From assembly GCF_008180415.1 (NCBI RefSeq), contig NZ_VTEI01000009.1:62001-126000 (forward strand): DNA of 64,000 nucleotides, written 5' to 3'. This stretch comes from Rossellomorea vietnamensis (GTDB taxonomy: Bacteria; Bacillota; Bacilli; Bacillales; Bacillaceae_B). Below, piece by piece: positions 1 through 10,436 of this stretch. Under the pieces are notes generated by a model. The model worked only from the letters and a program-made list of their open reading frames with translations. It was not told the DNA's origin and searched no databases. Positions within the stretch are counted from its first letter, which is position 1. Every line of letters starts with the position of its first letter. The position numbers and the translations under genes are program-made.

Positions 1-1083
1 GGGGCGAGTGGATACATGAGTAAGTCTTTTTGGAGAGAGATATGTATCCAGCCGGGGCGAGTGGATACATGAGTAAGTGTTTTTGGAGTGAGATATGTAT
101 CCAGCGAGGGCGAGTGGATACATGAGTTGTCTCTTTTGTAAGGAGATATGTATCCAGCGAGGGCGAGTGGGTACATGAGTAAGTCTTTTTGGTTAGAGAT
201 ATGTATCCAGCCGGGGCGAGTGGATACATGAGTTGTCTCTTTTGTGAGGAGATATGTATCCAGCGAGGGCGAGTGGATACATGAGTAAGTGTTTTTGGAG
301 TGAGGTATGTATCCAGCCGGGGCGAGTGGATACATGAGTAAGTGTTTTTGGAGTGAGATATGTATCCAGCGAGGGCGAGTGGATACATGAGTTGTCTCTT
401 TTGTGAGGAGATATGTATCCAGCAAGGGCGAGTGGATACATGAGTGAGTCTTTTTGGTTAGAGATATGTATCCAGCCGGGGCGAGTGGATACATGAGTAA
501 GTGTTTTTGGAGTGAGATATGTATCCAGCGAGGCCGAGTGGATACATGAGTTGTCTCTTTTGTAAGGAGATATGTATCCAGCGAGGGCGAGTGGATACAT
601 GAGTAAGTGTTTTTGGAGAGAGATATGTATCCAGCGAGGGCGAGTGGATACATGAGTTGTCTCTTTTGTAAGGAGATATGTATCCAGCGTGGGCGAGTGG
701 GTATATGAGTAAGTCTTTTTGGAGAGAGATATGTATCCAGCCAGGGCGAGTGGATACATGAGTGAGTCTTTTTGGTTAGAGATATGTATCCAGCCGGGGC
801 GAGTGGATACATGAGTTGTCTCTTTTGTGAGGAGATATGTATCCAGCCGGAGCGAGTGGGTACATGAGTAAGTCTTTTTGGAGAGAGATATGTATCCAGC
901 GAGGGCGAGTGGGTACATGAGTAAGTGTTTTTGGAGTGAGATATGTATCCAGCCAGGGCGAGTGGATACATGAGTAAGTCTTTTTGGAGAGAGATGTGTA
1001 TCCACAGAAGCCGAGTGAGTACATAAGTTGCCAATTATGTGGGGAGATATGTATCCACCCAAGGCAAGTGGATGGGAAAACAA
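1..1083. repeat. 53-bp tandem repeat array (about 20 units, runs off the left edge)
   Basis: Units start at 1, 54, 107, 160 and so on, an exact 53-bp period. Each unit carries GAGTGGATACAT near its start and ATATGTATCCAGC near its end, so TGGATACAT and ATGTATCCA form 9-bp inverted arms around a core of about 26 bp. The core has two main versions, one with AAGTCTTTTTGGAG and one with TTGTCTCTTTTGT, mixed irregularly along the array. The last unit (about 1008-1070) is degraded and the repeat stops before the metY promoter. Because 53 is not a multiple of three, the long minus-strand frame here cycles through all three frames of the unit and is not a gene. Confidence 0.95.
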
Positions 1084-1127
1084 TAATCCCTGCCTATGAA
1101 AAGAAAATGAAAAATTCAGAATAATTA

Positions 1128-1156
1128 TTGACCTTACAAAAATACTCAGTTATAAT
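1128..1156 (+). promoter_or_regulatory. SigA promoter of the metYX S-box leader
   Basis: TTGACC (1128-1133) and a perfect TATAAT (1151-1156) are separated by exactly 17 bp. The S-box leader begins about 43 bp downstream. Confidence 0.8.
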
Positions 1157-1198
1157 CCAATTCATACGACATATATATTTTCATAAGCAATTCGATAC

Positions 1199-1310
1199 TC
1201 TTATCGAGAGCGGCGGAGGGAATAGGCCCGATGAAGCCCGGCAACCAACAGGCAGTACTGCTTGGAAAGGTGCTACATCCTACAGGCTCGTGCAGTCTGG
1301 AAGATAAGAG
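1199..1310 (+). promoter_or_regulatory. SAM-I (S-box) riboswitch aptamer
   Basis: P1 is closed by CTCTTATCGAG at 1199 and AAGATAAGAG at 1301-1310. Between them are typical S-box core segments: AGCGGCGGAGGGA, GGCCCGATGAAGCCCGGCAACC and GGAAAGGTGCTA. S-adenosylmethionine binding is expected to favour the downstream terminator and switch off the sulfhydrylation genes. Identification rests on these conserved core motifs and the position ahead of methionine genes. Confidence 0.95.
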
Positions 1311-1329
1311 GAGGAGCATTGATCTTTCA

Positions 1330-2720
<1,391 letters not shown>

Positions 2721-2723
2721 AAG

Positions 2724-3764
2724 ATGGATGAGTACATCTATGAAACGGGGACTGTTCCCACAGGATTTCTGAAGCTTGAAAACGGCAAGTCCCTGCATGA
2801 AACCTGTCTTAGTTATGAACTGTGCGGAAGGAAGGACGGTCCTGTCATTCTTGTGTGCCATGCATTGACTGGGAGCCATCTCAGTGTCGGCACGGAAGAA
2901 AATCGGGGCTGGTGGAGGGGGTTGATCGGCCCTTCTGCCCATATCGATACTAGCAAGTACTTAGTTGTCACATTTAATGTTCTGGGAGGCTGTGACGGTT
3001 CAACTGGTCCTGCATCTCTTAATCCGGAAACAGGGGAAGCTTACCGGACCTCTTTTCCGGATGTGACTGTCAGAGACATCGTCCATGCTCAATATAAGGC
3101 TTTGAAAGTACTGGGTATTTCCTCTTTAGAAGCAGTCATCGGCGGTTCGCTGGGAGGAATGCAGGCTCTGGAATGGGGCCTGCTTTATCCTGCGCTTATG
3201 CGGAAAGTGTTCTTGCTGGCGGGCACACCTTATTTTTCCGATTATGGGATTGCATTCAATATGATCGGCAAAACCGCGATTACGTCAGATCCCCATTGGC
3301 AGAATGGACATTATGAAAGAGCTGAAGAAATATCGGGTTTGAAAGTCGCCAGGATGGCCGGCATGGTCACCTACCGCTCTCCGGAACTCTTTGAAAAAAG
3401 GTTCCATCGCAGCAAGGCTGATAATGGATTATTTCAGGTGGAATCCTATCTGGCATATCAGGGAGAGAAGCTGGCCAAACGGTTTGATCCCAACAGCTAC
3501 CTGTATCTGATGGAGGCAATGAACAGCCATGATATCGGCAGGGGGCGGGGAGGATGGAGAGAGGCAGTTTTAGAGTTCCAGCCTGAACTGATCTCCCTTG
3601 CCTACAGGGGCGACTTGATTTACCCTCCGTCTGTAATCAGTGAGTTTGCCGGACTTGTCCCTAATTCGTCCTTCTATGAAGTAGATACGCTCTTCGGCCA
3701 TGATGGCTTTTTGACCGAATTTGAAAAATGGGGAAATTTTATCAGACAGCATTTAGAAAGTTAG
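2724..3764 (+). CDS. metX: Homoserine O-acetyltransferase (alpha/beta hydrolase fold)
   Basis: This 346-residue protein transfers an acetyl group from acetyl-CoA to homoserine and supplies MetY. The nucleophile elbow is GGSLGGMQ with Ser142, and the catalytic histidine lies in FGHDGFL near the C-terminus. The N-terminal block CHALTGS and the segment GGCDGSTGPAS are typical of MetX. The start ATG lies 3 bp after the metY stop without a strong ribosome binding site, which suggests translational coupling. It shares the upstream S-box riboswitch with metY. A succinyltransferase activity cannot be excluded from sequence alone. Confidence 0.93.
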   Translation: MDEYIYETGTVPTGFLKLENGKSLHETCLSYELCGRKDGPVILVCHALTGSHLSVGTEENRGWWRGLIGPSAHIDTSKYLVVTFNVLGGCDGSTGPASLNPETGEAYRTSFPDVTVRDIVHAQYKALKVLGISSLEAVIGGSLGGMQALEWGLLYPALMRKVFLLAGTPYFSDYGIAFNMIGKTAITSDPHWQNGHYERAEEISGLKVARMAGMVTYRSPELFEKRFHRSKADNGLFQVESYLAYQGEKLAKRFDPNSYLYLMEAMNSHDIGRGRGGWREAVLEFQPELISLAYRGDLIYPPSVISEFAGLVPNSSFYEVDTLFGHDGFLTEFEKWGNFIRQHLES

Positions 3765-3812
3765 ATAACGAGACTCATAACTTGTCCCTCACTGGCATAT
3801 AGTTTCAATAGC

Positions 3813-3858
3813 AAAGACATCGCACCGCTTTCAAGCATTTTTTGTGTGGTGTCTTTTT
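3813..3858 (+). terminator. Probable terminator after metX
   Basis: An imperfect stem pairs AAGACATCGCAC with GTGTGGTGTCTT and is followed by a T-rich tract. The stem contains mismatches, so confidence is moderate. Confidence 0.5.
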
Positions 3859-3910
3859 TATCCGGAAATTGGGATGGATGCTGAGAAGCTTAACTATAGG
3901 AGGGAACATA

Positions 3911-5353
3911 ATGGAGCAGCGGAAAGGACTGATTATAATCACGGCCGCCTCTCTTTTGGCAGGGGCAGGGGGAATGTATGGGGGCATGAGTTTGCTGGAT
4001 GCCTTTGAGCGGGATACGGAGGATGGAGTTGCCATTGAAGGCGGTCCATTGAGTGACAGACTGCATAAAGTGGAAGTCGCCTATGATCTTATAGCAGATA
4101 AGTATGTGGAAGAAGTGGACAAGGGAGAGCTTGTGGAAGGGGCGATCCAGGGAATGCTGGATACACTTGAGGATCCGTATTCGGTGTACATGGATGCCCG
4201 CACCGCTTCACAATTCAATGATTCGCTTGGATCGTCTTTCCAAGGTATCGGAGCGGAAGTCACCGTCATGGATGGGAAGCTGCTGATCGTGGCGCCTTTC
4301 AAAAATTCTCCAGCCGAAAAAGCAGGTCTGCGCCCCAACGACCAGATCTTGAAAGTGGATGGTGAAACTATTACTGGTCTCGATCTATATGAAGCTACTT
4401 TAAAGATCCGTGGTGAAAAAGGTTCCAAAGTAGAGTTGGAGATCATGAGGGAAGGACTGTCCGATCCTGTGAAAGTCAATGTGAAAAGAGATGAGATCCC
4501 TCTTGAAACGGTCCATTCCGATGTGAAGAATGAAAACGGAAAACACTATGGTGTAATCGAAGTTTCTTCATTCTCGGAAAATACCTCTAAGGATTTTAAA
4601 AAGCAGTTGAGTGAACTAGAAGAGCACGGGCTAGCAGGGCTTGTAATCGATGTGCGGGGCAATCCAGGCGGCCTGCTGTCCAGTGTCAACGAAATGCTCG
4701 ATGAACTGGTGACGAAAGACAAACCATACGTACAGGTTCAAGAGCGGAACGGCGACACCCTGAAGTATTATTCTGAAAACAAAGAGAAGAAGTCCTACCC
4801 GATCACTGTACTGGTGGATGAGGGAAGTGCGTCCGCTTCAGAAATACTGGCAGGGGCTTTAAAAGAAGCCGGAGACTATCCTTTGATCGGAACAAAAACG
4901 TTTGGAAAAGGAACAGTCCAGCAGCCGGTGCCAATGGGGGATGGAAGCAATATCAAGCTGACCATGTTCAAGTGGCTTACTCCTGAAGGCAACTGGATTC
5001 ATAAAAAAGGAATTGAGCCCAACATTCACGTGAAACAGCCTGCCTACTTCTATGCTCATCCTCTCCAAGCCGAGAAGCCGCTCGTCCGGGAAATGAACAA
5101 TGAACAGGTTAAAAATGCCCAGGAGATGCTCCAAGGCCTCGGCTATAAACCTGCCCGCAGCGACGGCTATTTCAATAACTCGACAGAAACAGCTGTAAAG
5201 AGTTTTCAACAGAAACATGGACTTGAAGCCAGCGGAAAAATTGACAGTGAAACAGCCTCCAAACTTCAGGAGGAAATTTATAAAGCTGTAAAAGATGAGA
5301 AGAATGATGTGCAGTTGAAGGCTGCTTTGGAGTATTTAAAGAGAGTGAATTAA
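3911..5353 (+). CDS. ctpB: S41 carboxy-terminal processing protease with PDZ and peptidoglycan-binding domains
   Basis: This 480-residue protease has an N-terminal membrane anchor or signal segment (about 7-30), a PDZ domain (about 105-190), an S41 catalytic core and a C-terminal peptidoglycan-binding repeat (about 395-455). The Ser-Lys-Gln triad can be read as Ser308 in GSASASEI, Lys333 and Gln337 in FGKGTVQ. In B. subtilis, CtpB acts between the forespore membranes and cleaves SpoIVFA to trigger SigK processing. The start ATG 3911 follows AGGAGGG, and an in-frame upstream start lacks a ribosome binding site. The neighbouring minJ matches the B. subtilis order and supports CtpB over CtpA. 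Confidence 0.92.
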   Translation: MEQRKGLIIITAASLLAGAGGMYGGMSLLDAFERDTEDGVAIEGGPLSDRLHKVEVAYDLIADKYVEEVDKGELVEGAIQGMLDTLEDPYSVYMDARTASQFNDSLGSSFQGIGAEVTVMDGKLLIVAPFKNSPAEKAGLRPNDQILKVDGETITGLDLYEATLKIRGEKGSKVELEIMREGLSDPVKVNVKRDEIPLETVHSDVKNENGKHYGVIEVSSFSENTSKDFKKQLSELEEHGLAGLVIDVRGNPGGLLSSVNEMLDELVTKDKPYVQVQERNGDTLKYYSENKEKKSYPITVLVDEGSASASEILAGALKEAGDYPLIGTKTFGKGTVQQPVPMGDGSNIKLTMFKWLTPEGNWIHKKGIEPNIHVKQPAYFYAHPLQAEKPLVREMNNEQVKNAQEMLQGLGYKPARSDGYFNNSTETAVKSFQQKHGLEASGKIDSETASKLQEEIYKAVKDEKNDVQLKAALEYLKRVN

Positions 5354-5358
5354 GAAGG

Positions 5359-5388
5359 ACCCGGAGGCATAGAAGCTCCGGGTTTCTT
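5359..5388 (+). terminator. Terminator of ctpB
   Basis: ACCCGGAG and CTCCGGGT form an 8-bp stem followed by TTCTTT. It lies directly between the convergent ctpB and DUF402 genes. Confidence 0.85.
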
Positions 5389-5930
5389 TAATAGTACTGC
5401 CTCTTTATTTCTTCTATAGTTCTTCCGGGGAAATCTTTCTGGTTCAATTTATGAAGAATGTGCGATAACGCGTTTAAACTATGCTCCACCTGCTCTCCAG
5501 AAAGGACTCCCAATCGATACGCCTCATGAAACTCATCCATATCGATCACATGATAGCTTCCGTCCTCAAACACCCGGATATCAATCAAGAGGTCATGCGC
5601 AAAGACCAGACCCGGAGTCTTTTGTTCAAACTGGACAATGTCAATCAGCCATCCTTCATGGGAACTTTTAAATCCGTAGGAAAACTGAAGTCCAAGATCC
5701 AGCATATAGATGATGATGAACTTTTTAGCGGAATTTCCAGGAGGAAGTTCGATGATTAGTGATTCTTCTAGCACCAGGAAACGGTTGCCGTTCTCATTTT
5801 TTAATGCATATTGTTCTTTTAAAGAAAGGGCTTTTGTAATGACATCTTCGCTATTTTTTCGAATATCTTTCGTGTATTTTAATCCGCCGTGCTCTCTTCC
5901 GACATGGTTCCAGTAAACTACGACATTCAT
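5388..5930 (-). CDS. DUF402-family protein
   Basis: This 180-residue protein has a C-terminal half typical of DUF402: DLLIDIRVFEDGSYHVIDMD (about 113-132), then DEFHEAYRLGVLSGEQ and a helical tail. Family members include nucleoside tri- and diphosphatases with metal-binding acidic residues, but I cannot assign an activity here. The start at 5930 follows AGGAGGAATGTCAA. It is transcribed convergently with ctpB and divergently from minJ, and it is not part of the B. subtilis ctpB-minJ arrangement, so it may be a lineage-specific insertion. Confidence 0.75.
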   Translation of the reverse strand: MNVVVYWNHVGREHGGLKYTKDIRKNSEDVITKALSLKEQYALKNENGNRFLVLEESLIIELPPGNSAKKFIIIYMLDLGLQFSYGFKSSHEGWLIDIVQFEQKTPGLVFAHDLLIDIRVFEDGSYHVIDMDEFHEAYRLGVLSGEQVEHSLNALSHILHKLNQKDFPGRTIEEIKRQYY

Positions 5931-6126
5931 TTGACATTCCTCCTGACAGCAATCACCTTATCTTTCGCCAGTTCTTTGCAATTTCCTTTATATTTCCCGG
6001 GAAAACTTATAAATGTCGAGTGCTGGAAAATTTAGTAGGGTAAGAAAGACAAATTTAAATAGGTTTTATAGAGTCTATTTGTTAAAATGATAGAAAAGGG
6101 TAACACGTTGAGGATGGTGAATACCA

Positions 6127-7332
6127 TTGGTACAGCTTTGGCTAACGGAGGTTTTGGGAGCAGCAGGAAAACTGTTTCTGAATCCGATGCTCTACTTTTC
6201 TATTATAATCGCTTTGTTCATCGGCTTTTTTCGTGTGAAACGAGAAAGGCGTGAACTGAAAACCAGGATTTTTGATATGTATCACGAGCTGCGTTTTTTA
6301 TTTCCGATGGGAGTTCTGCTGGGGCTTTGTTTTTCGCTCTTGACTGTCGGAGCCGGCCTTGTCATCCCGTTTGGGGGACTATTGGTGATAGGTACTGTCA
6401 CATTCCTTTTGGCATTGACCTTTCAAACCAGGCTGCTTACACCGGCATTCACTGTCGGAATAGGTTATTTATTGCTGCTTGCTTTGCGGTATTTCAAGAT
6501 TGATATGCCATTTTTCAATACATATTTCGAGCAGCTGAATGATGGCTTGCTGAATGCTGTTGTCGTATTGCTGGGGGCTCTTCTTTTAATTGAGGGAGTA
6601 CTGATCAATCTAAGCGGCTGGAAGAAAACTTCTCCCCGGCTGATAAAAAGCTCCCGGGGCCTTAAAGTGGGTGCCCAAGAAGGAAAGAAGCTTTGGGTGG
6701 TGCCTATGTTCCTTCTTATCCCAATCGGATCATTGGAGCTGCCTTGGGGGTGGTGGCCCGTCTTTACATTAGGATCCAACACCTACTCTCTGATTCTATT
6801 TCCGTTCCTGTTAGGGTTTCGGCAGATGGTTGGAAGCACTCTTCCACAAATCAGCATCAAGGAAACAGGAAACCGTGTCTTCTGGCTGGGTGCTCTTGTC
6901 TTGACGGTCGCCGTGGCTGGCTATTATGCTCCCTATATTTCAATTGCGGGAGCGGTCATAGCCATTGCCGGGCGTGAATGGATTTCTTACCGACAGCGAA
7001 AGCAGGACAGCGAAAAATCCTACTTTTTCTCAAGGAAATCTCAAGGCATTATGATTTTGGCGATACTGCCTGGTTCACCAGCTGAAAAAATGTCACTGGT
7101 TTCCGGAGAAATGATTACCAAAGTGAATGGATTCCGGGTACAGACAGAAGAGGAGTTTTACGAAGCTCTTCAGCAGAACCGGGCCTATTGTAAACTTGAA
7201 GTGATTGATACTAACGGACAAATCCGCTTTGCACAAGGAGCCCTTTACGAAGGTGATCACCATGAATTGGGAATCATCTTTGTGGAGGAAGATCGTGAAT
7301 GGTTATCTGAAGTCGGCTATCATTTTGTTTAA
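6127..7332 (+). CDS. minJ: Cell-division topology protein MinJ (polytopic membrane plus PDZ)
   Basis: This 401-residue protein has about six to eight hydrophobic segments in its first 300 residues and a C-terminal PDZ-like domain (about 305-385, with ILPGSPAEKMSLVSGEMI). In B. subtilis, MinJ bridges DivIVA and MinD to keep division at midcell and affects swarming. Length (B. subtilis about 397) and position next to ctpB support the name. The start is a TTG at 6127 preceded by GAGGATGG; no in-frame ATG or GTG is nearby. Confidence 0.9.
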   Translation: MVQLWLTEVLGAAGKLFLNPMLYFSIIIALFIGFFRVKRERRELKTRIFDMYHELRFLFPMGVLLGLCFSLLTVGAGLVIPFGGLLVIGTVTFLLALTFQTRLLTPAFTVGIGYLLLLALRYFKIDMPFFNTYFEQLNDGLLNAVVVLLGALLLIEGVLINLSGWKKTSPRLIKSSRGLKVGAQEGKKLWVVPMFLLIPIGSLELPWGWWPVFTLGSNTYSLILFPFLLGFRQMVGSTLPQISIKETGNRVFWLGALVLTVAVAGYYAPYISIAGAVIAIAGREWISYRQRKQDSEKSYFFSRKSQGIMILAILPGSPAEKMSLVSGEMITKVNGFRVQTEEEFYEALQQNRAYCKLEVIDTNGQIRFAQGALYEGDHHELGIIFVEEDREWLSEVGYHFV

Positions 7333-7485
7333 AGGCTCTTTTCGTAAACTTTTTTGCTAGTTGATATCGCCATAATTCACCTGATATAACCTGGTACTAA
7401 GAAAGAATAGTATCTAGGGAAAATTCCAGCTCTTGGGGTTTTTCCGGAAGCAACAATTAATACGAAAACAGCCTATTTAAAACAG

Positions 7486-7520
7486 AGCCTTATGGGAGAA
7501 ATGCTTCTCATAAGGCTTTT
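7486..7520 (+). terminator. Probable minJ terminator
   Basis: AGCCTTATGGGAGA pairs with TCTCATAAGGCT (one bulge) and is followed by TTTT. It lies 150 bp after minJ, beyond an AT-rich stretch in which I see no gene. Confidence 0.75.
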
Positions 7521-7623
7521 GGTTTATATCAGCCTGTTTTCAGAGAAATATGTAACTTTATTCGTCTGGTATCGTCAACTTTAATAATAAGGTTTCTTAT
7601 AATAGAAAGGAGTGTAAATATAT

Positions 7624-8157
7624 ATGATAAAACGTTTTTTTGCATTAATGATGCTCCTCTTTATGATTTCCATGACAGCAGCATGCGGTATGAGCGTTGA
7701 GCATGGAGAAGATTCAGGAGTGGAAGAAGTGAATAATGGATCAGAGAATGATGAAGATGATAGCAAAGAGGATAGTGAAGAAGAGGAAGTTAATAAAGAA
7801 GATGGGGGGCAGGGCATAGTGGCAGGTGAGATCGAACCAAGCATTACTAAAAATGAGAATGGCCAATTTGTTTATACAGTAAAGAACCAGACGGAAAAAG
7901 AAGTGACTTTCGAATTTTCGAGTTCCCAGCGATATGATTATGCGGTGAAAAATTCTTCAGGTGAAACCGTGTTTCTCTACTCAAGCGCTACAGCTTTCAT
8001 GCAGGTTTTAGGTTCAGAGACATTGGCACAGGGAGAAGAGCTTTCTTATACAATTGAGCTTCCTCCGGGTGAAGATTTTGAAGGCGCAACATCCCTGGAA
8101 GTGTGGCTGACACCTAAAGGCGGAAAAAAAGCACCTATTTCAACTACACTGAAATAA
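7624..8157 (+). CDS. Lipoprotein with BsuPI-type proteinase-inhibitor domain
   Basis: This 177-residue protein starts with a signal peptide ending in a lipobox, TAAC, with the modified cysteine at residue 21. A very acidic, low-complexity linker (about 30-62, runs of Asp and Glu) follows. The C-terminal domain (about 75-170) resembles the intracellular proteinase inhibitor BsuPI fold: VYTVKNQTEKEVTFEFSS, then QRYDYAVKN and ELPPGEDFEG. The prediction is a membrane-anchored extracytoplasmic protein. Lgt, which would lipidate it, is encoded in this window. The start follows AAAGGAG. Confidence 0.8.
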   Translation: MIKRFFALMMLLFMISMTAACGMSVEHGEDSGVEEVNNGSENDEDDSKEDSEEEEVNKEDGGQGIVAGEIEPSITKNENGQFVYTVKNQTEKEVTFEFSSSQRYDYAVKNSSGETVFLYSSATAFMQVLGSETLAQGEELSYTIELPPGEDFEGATSLEVWLTPKGGKKAPISTTLK

Positions 8158-8162
8158 ACAAA

Positions 8163-8192
8163 AAACCGCAGTCTTGGCTGCGGTTTTGTTTG
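8163..8192 (+). terminator. Terminator of the BsuPI-domain lipoprotein gene
   Basis: AAACCGCA and TGCGGTTT form a perfect stem followed by a T-rich tract. Confidence 0.9.
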
Positions 8193-8304
8193 TGAAAAGC
8201 AGCGAAGGCAGGAGACTTTACAACTCTGCCAAACTAAAAGGGGCAGGCCCTTACATGGAGTTAATAAGAAACTAACTGACTTTTTATGATTGGGGAAAGC
8301 AGCA

Positions 8305-9177
8305 ATGAATGGATACACTTTTGTTAAAGGTTATAGAGACAACATTTCCTTGAGAAAGAGTTTTAATTCCCTGGCTTCTCAAGTTTTTGGAATCAACTTC
8401 GAAAAGTGGTATGAGAGAGGGTTCTGGACCGGCAAGTATGAGCCTTACTCCCTTGCTGACGGCGATAAGGTCATCGCCAATGTCTCGGTGAACAAAATTA
8501 ATCTGGTCATTGAGGGTGAGCGGAAAAGTGCTGTGCAGCTCGGCACCGTTATGACTCATAAGGATTACCGCGGTAAAGGTTTATCCGGAGTTTTAATGAG
8601 AAACGTTTTGGAAGAGTTCAAGGATGTTGACTTGATATACCTTTTTGCCAACAACACTGTTTTAGAGTACTATCCTAAATTTGGCTTTCATGCTGTGGAG
8701 GAGCAGCAGCCTGTCATGGAGCTTGCCGGAAAAGGACAAAGCGTTACATTGAAAAAGCTGGATGGGCAAAGTGATGAGGATATCAAATTCATCTTTCATT
8801 TGGCGAAGAGTAAAATGCCTTTAGCTGATCGGTTCAGCACAACAGATACTGCTGAACTGCTGATGTTCTATTGTACATATGTGTTTCCTCAGAACATCTA
8901 CTATTGGCCGGAGAAGGAAATGATCATCCTTATGACCATCGAAGGAGAAACTCTCCATATATATGATGTGATCACCAATAAAAAGGCGGATCTGCAAGAG
9001 ACCGCAGCCAGAGTTGCCCCTCCAGAAGTGAAAAAGGTGCGTTTCCACTTCACCGTCCCCGTCTCATCACAGATAAAGAAAGAGGCTTTTCGGGGAGATG
9101 AAGTGCTGTTTGTGAGACCGGCTTCAGGCTTGGTGCTCCCGAACAATTTCAAGCATCCAGTTACTTCGCAAGCATAA
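8305..9177 (+). CDS. GNAT-family N-acetyltransferase
   Basis: This 290-residue protein has a GNAT core in the first 135 residues. The acetyl-CoA loop is DYRGKGLSGVLM (about 90-101), preceded by the LGTVMTHKDY strand and followed by NTVLEYYPKFGF. The C-terminal half is a second domain of the kind seen in two-domain acetyltransferases. The ATG at 8305 follows GGGGAAAG at 5 bp; an upstream in-frame TTG is not needed. The substrate cannot be inferred. It stands alone, with a terminator before it and a long repeat-filled gap after it. Confidence 0.82.
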   Translation: MNGYTFVKGYRDNISLRKSFNSLASQVFGINFEKWYERGFWTGKYEPYSLADGDKVIANVSVNKINLVIEGERKSAVQLGTVMTHKDYRGKGLSGVLMRNVLEEFKDVDLIYLFANNTVLEYYPKFGFHAVEEQQPVMELAGKGQSVTLKKLDGQSDEDIKFIFHLAKSKMPLADRFSTTDTAELLMFYCTYVFPQNIYYWPEKEMIILMTIEGETLHIYDVITNKKADLQETAARVAPPEVKKVRFHFTVPVSSQIKKEAFRGDEVLFVRPASGLVLPNNFKHPVTSQA

Positions 9178-9317
9178 TAGTATAACTGAGAGGCCCGAGT
9201 GGCGCTAGGTAAAGAAATAACCTCTGCGCCTAACGGGTTTGTACTTATTGGAAAGGGCTTGGACTATAAGGTTGAGGCTGCTCTCTGATCTAGGTGACCG
9301 CATCCTTATACAAGTTT

Positions 9318-9597
9318 GATGGAAATGCGTCTCTCCTGACCGAATCCGTCCCAACATCATACATATCTCGTCGGAAATACATCTCTCCCAACCGAAGCGG
9401 CTCCATCTTTGTGCATATCTTGCCGGAAATGCGTCTTTTCCCGACCGAAGCGGCCCCAACATCGTACATATCTCAGCGAAAAAACATCTCTCCCGACCGA
9501 AGCGGCCCCAACATCGTACATATCTCGTCGGAAATACATTTCTCCCGACCGAAGCCGCCCCAACATCAAACATATCTCACTAAAAATACACCTCTTA
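9318..9597. repeat. 52/53-bp tandem repeat array (about five units)
   Basis: The recurrent block CATATCT occurs at about 9362, 9414, 9467, 9519 and 9571, a period of 52-53 bp. Each unit also carries GTCGGAAATACATCTCTCC and GACCGAAGCGGCCCCAACAT with small changes. Edge units at both ends are degraded. TACATATCTC is shared with the complement of the 53-bp array at the left end of the window. Confidence 0.9.
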
Positions 9598-9880
9598 CGG
9601 CTTCTCCATACCTGTCTTGCTGAAAAAGCCACCTTCCAGCCTAGGAACAAAAAACTCCTAAATCATAAACTAAAGGCCTTTCTTAATAGATTGTTGCTTT
9701 TATTCCTGATTACCCTCCCTCTATCCTTTTGTATTGGAGAGGAAATCCAGAACGCTTATACAGCAACAATCCTTGTGAAAAGAGCCAAAAGACAAGAGAC
9801 GACACTGAATATCTACTGAATTTTAGATAGGAAAAGGAACAGTAATCAGTGACACTTATCAGCAAGGTTCAATGTATTTT

Positions 9881-10078
9881 AATAAATAGAGGGAAAAATT
9901 CCCCTTATTTACTTAAAAGCCCTTAAAAACAGCTTAAATAAAGGGAAAATTTCCCCTTATTTGAATTAAAACACTAAAAAATAGGTGATTTTTTTCATAT
10001 AAGGGGAAAAACTCCCTCTATTTACTCCAGTATGAGCTGCAAATTACAATTTAGCGGGAAAATCTCCCCTTATTTTTT
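9881..10078. repeat. Array of AT-rich palindromes (four copies)
   Basis: Four palindromes of the type AAGGGGAAAATTTCCCCTT lie 50-60 bp apart, near 9897, 9950, 10012 and 10063. Each is flanked by TATTT or AATA. A second array of the same type lies at 27348-27542. Confidence 0.85.
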
Positions 10079-10174
10079 GGCTGGATACTTAATCAAGGAG
10101 CAGACGGCTTCCGCTATAAAGGCCACTCCGTCGTACTCCTACTGAAATGAAAACTCTTTTTAGGACCTGAAGTG

Positions 10175-10218
10175 AAAAAGGCAGAATCACTCTCTGAAAT
10201 GAGCGATTCTGCCTTTTT
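10175..10218. terminator. Isolated bidirectional terminator hairpin
   Basis: AAAAAGGCAGAATC and GATTCTGCCTTTTT form a perfect 14-bp stem with an A tract on one side and a T tract on the other. No gene ends close by, so its partner transcript is unclear. Confidence 0.8.
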
Positions 10219-10436
10219 ACTTATTGTTGGACTTTTTCAGTGCCCTTAGAAAAGACTGCCTTTTTCTCCAAAGAAGAGTTACCTGTCAGGACTAAAAGGG
10301 TTCTTGCGCTTTTTTAAACTAATAGGGAGGGAAGCTTGGAGAGGTATACTTCAGCTCTTTATAGTACTAAAGCTTGTATGTTCTCAGTTCCTTCTGCCAA
10401 AGCTAAGAGTATTGCAAAGGATTGGAGGGGAATGGA

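Larger units (their letters stand above)
9178..10436. other. Repeat-filled intergenic region
   Basis: I see no convincing gene in this 1.26-kb stretch. It holds a 52-bp tandem array, a set of AT-rich palindromes and an isolated terminator, each listed separately. Frames that are open across the 52-bp array repeat the unit in translation and lack ribosome binding sites. Confidence 0.8.

Noticed and set aside
1..1083. CRISPR array
   Set aside because: The period is regular, but the 'spacers' are only a few recurring versions of one sequence and no cas genes are present. It is a tandem repeat.
193..1083. Long repetitive protein-coding frame on the minus strand
   Set aside because: The 53-bp unit is open in all three frames, so the translation cycles through them. 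There is no ribosome binding site or non-repetitive domain.
9205..9819. Several overlapping open frames across the 52-bp repeats
   Set aside because: Translations only mirror the repeat unit, occur on both strands, and lack start signals.
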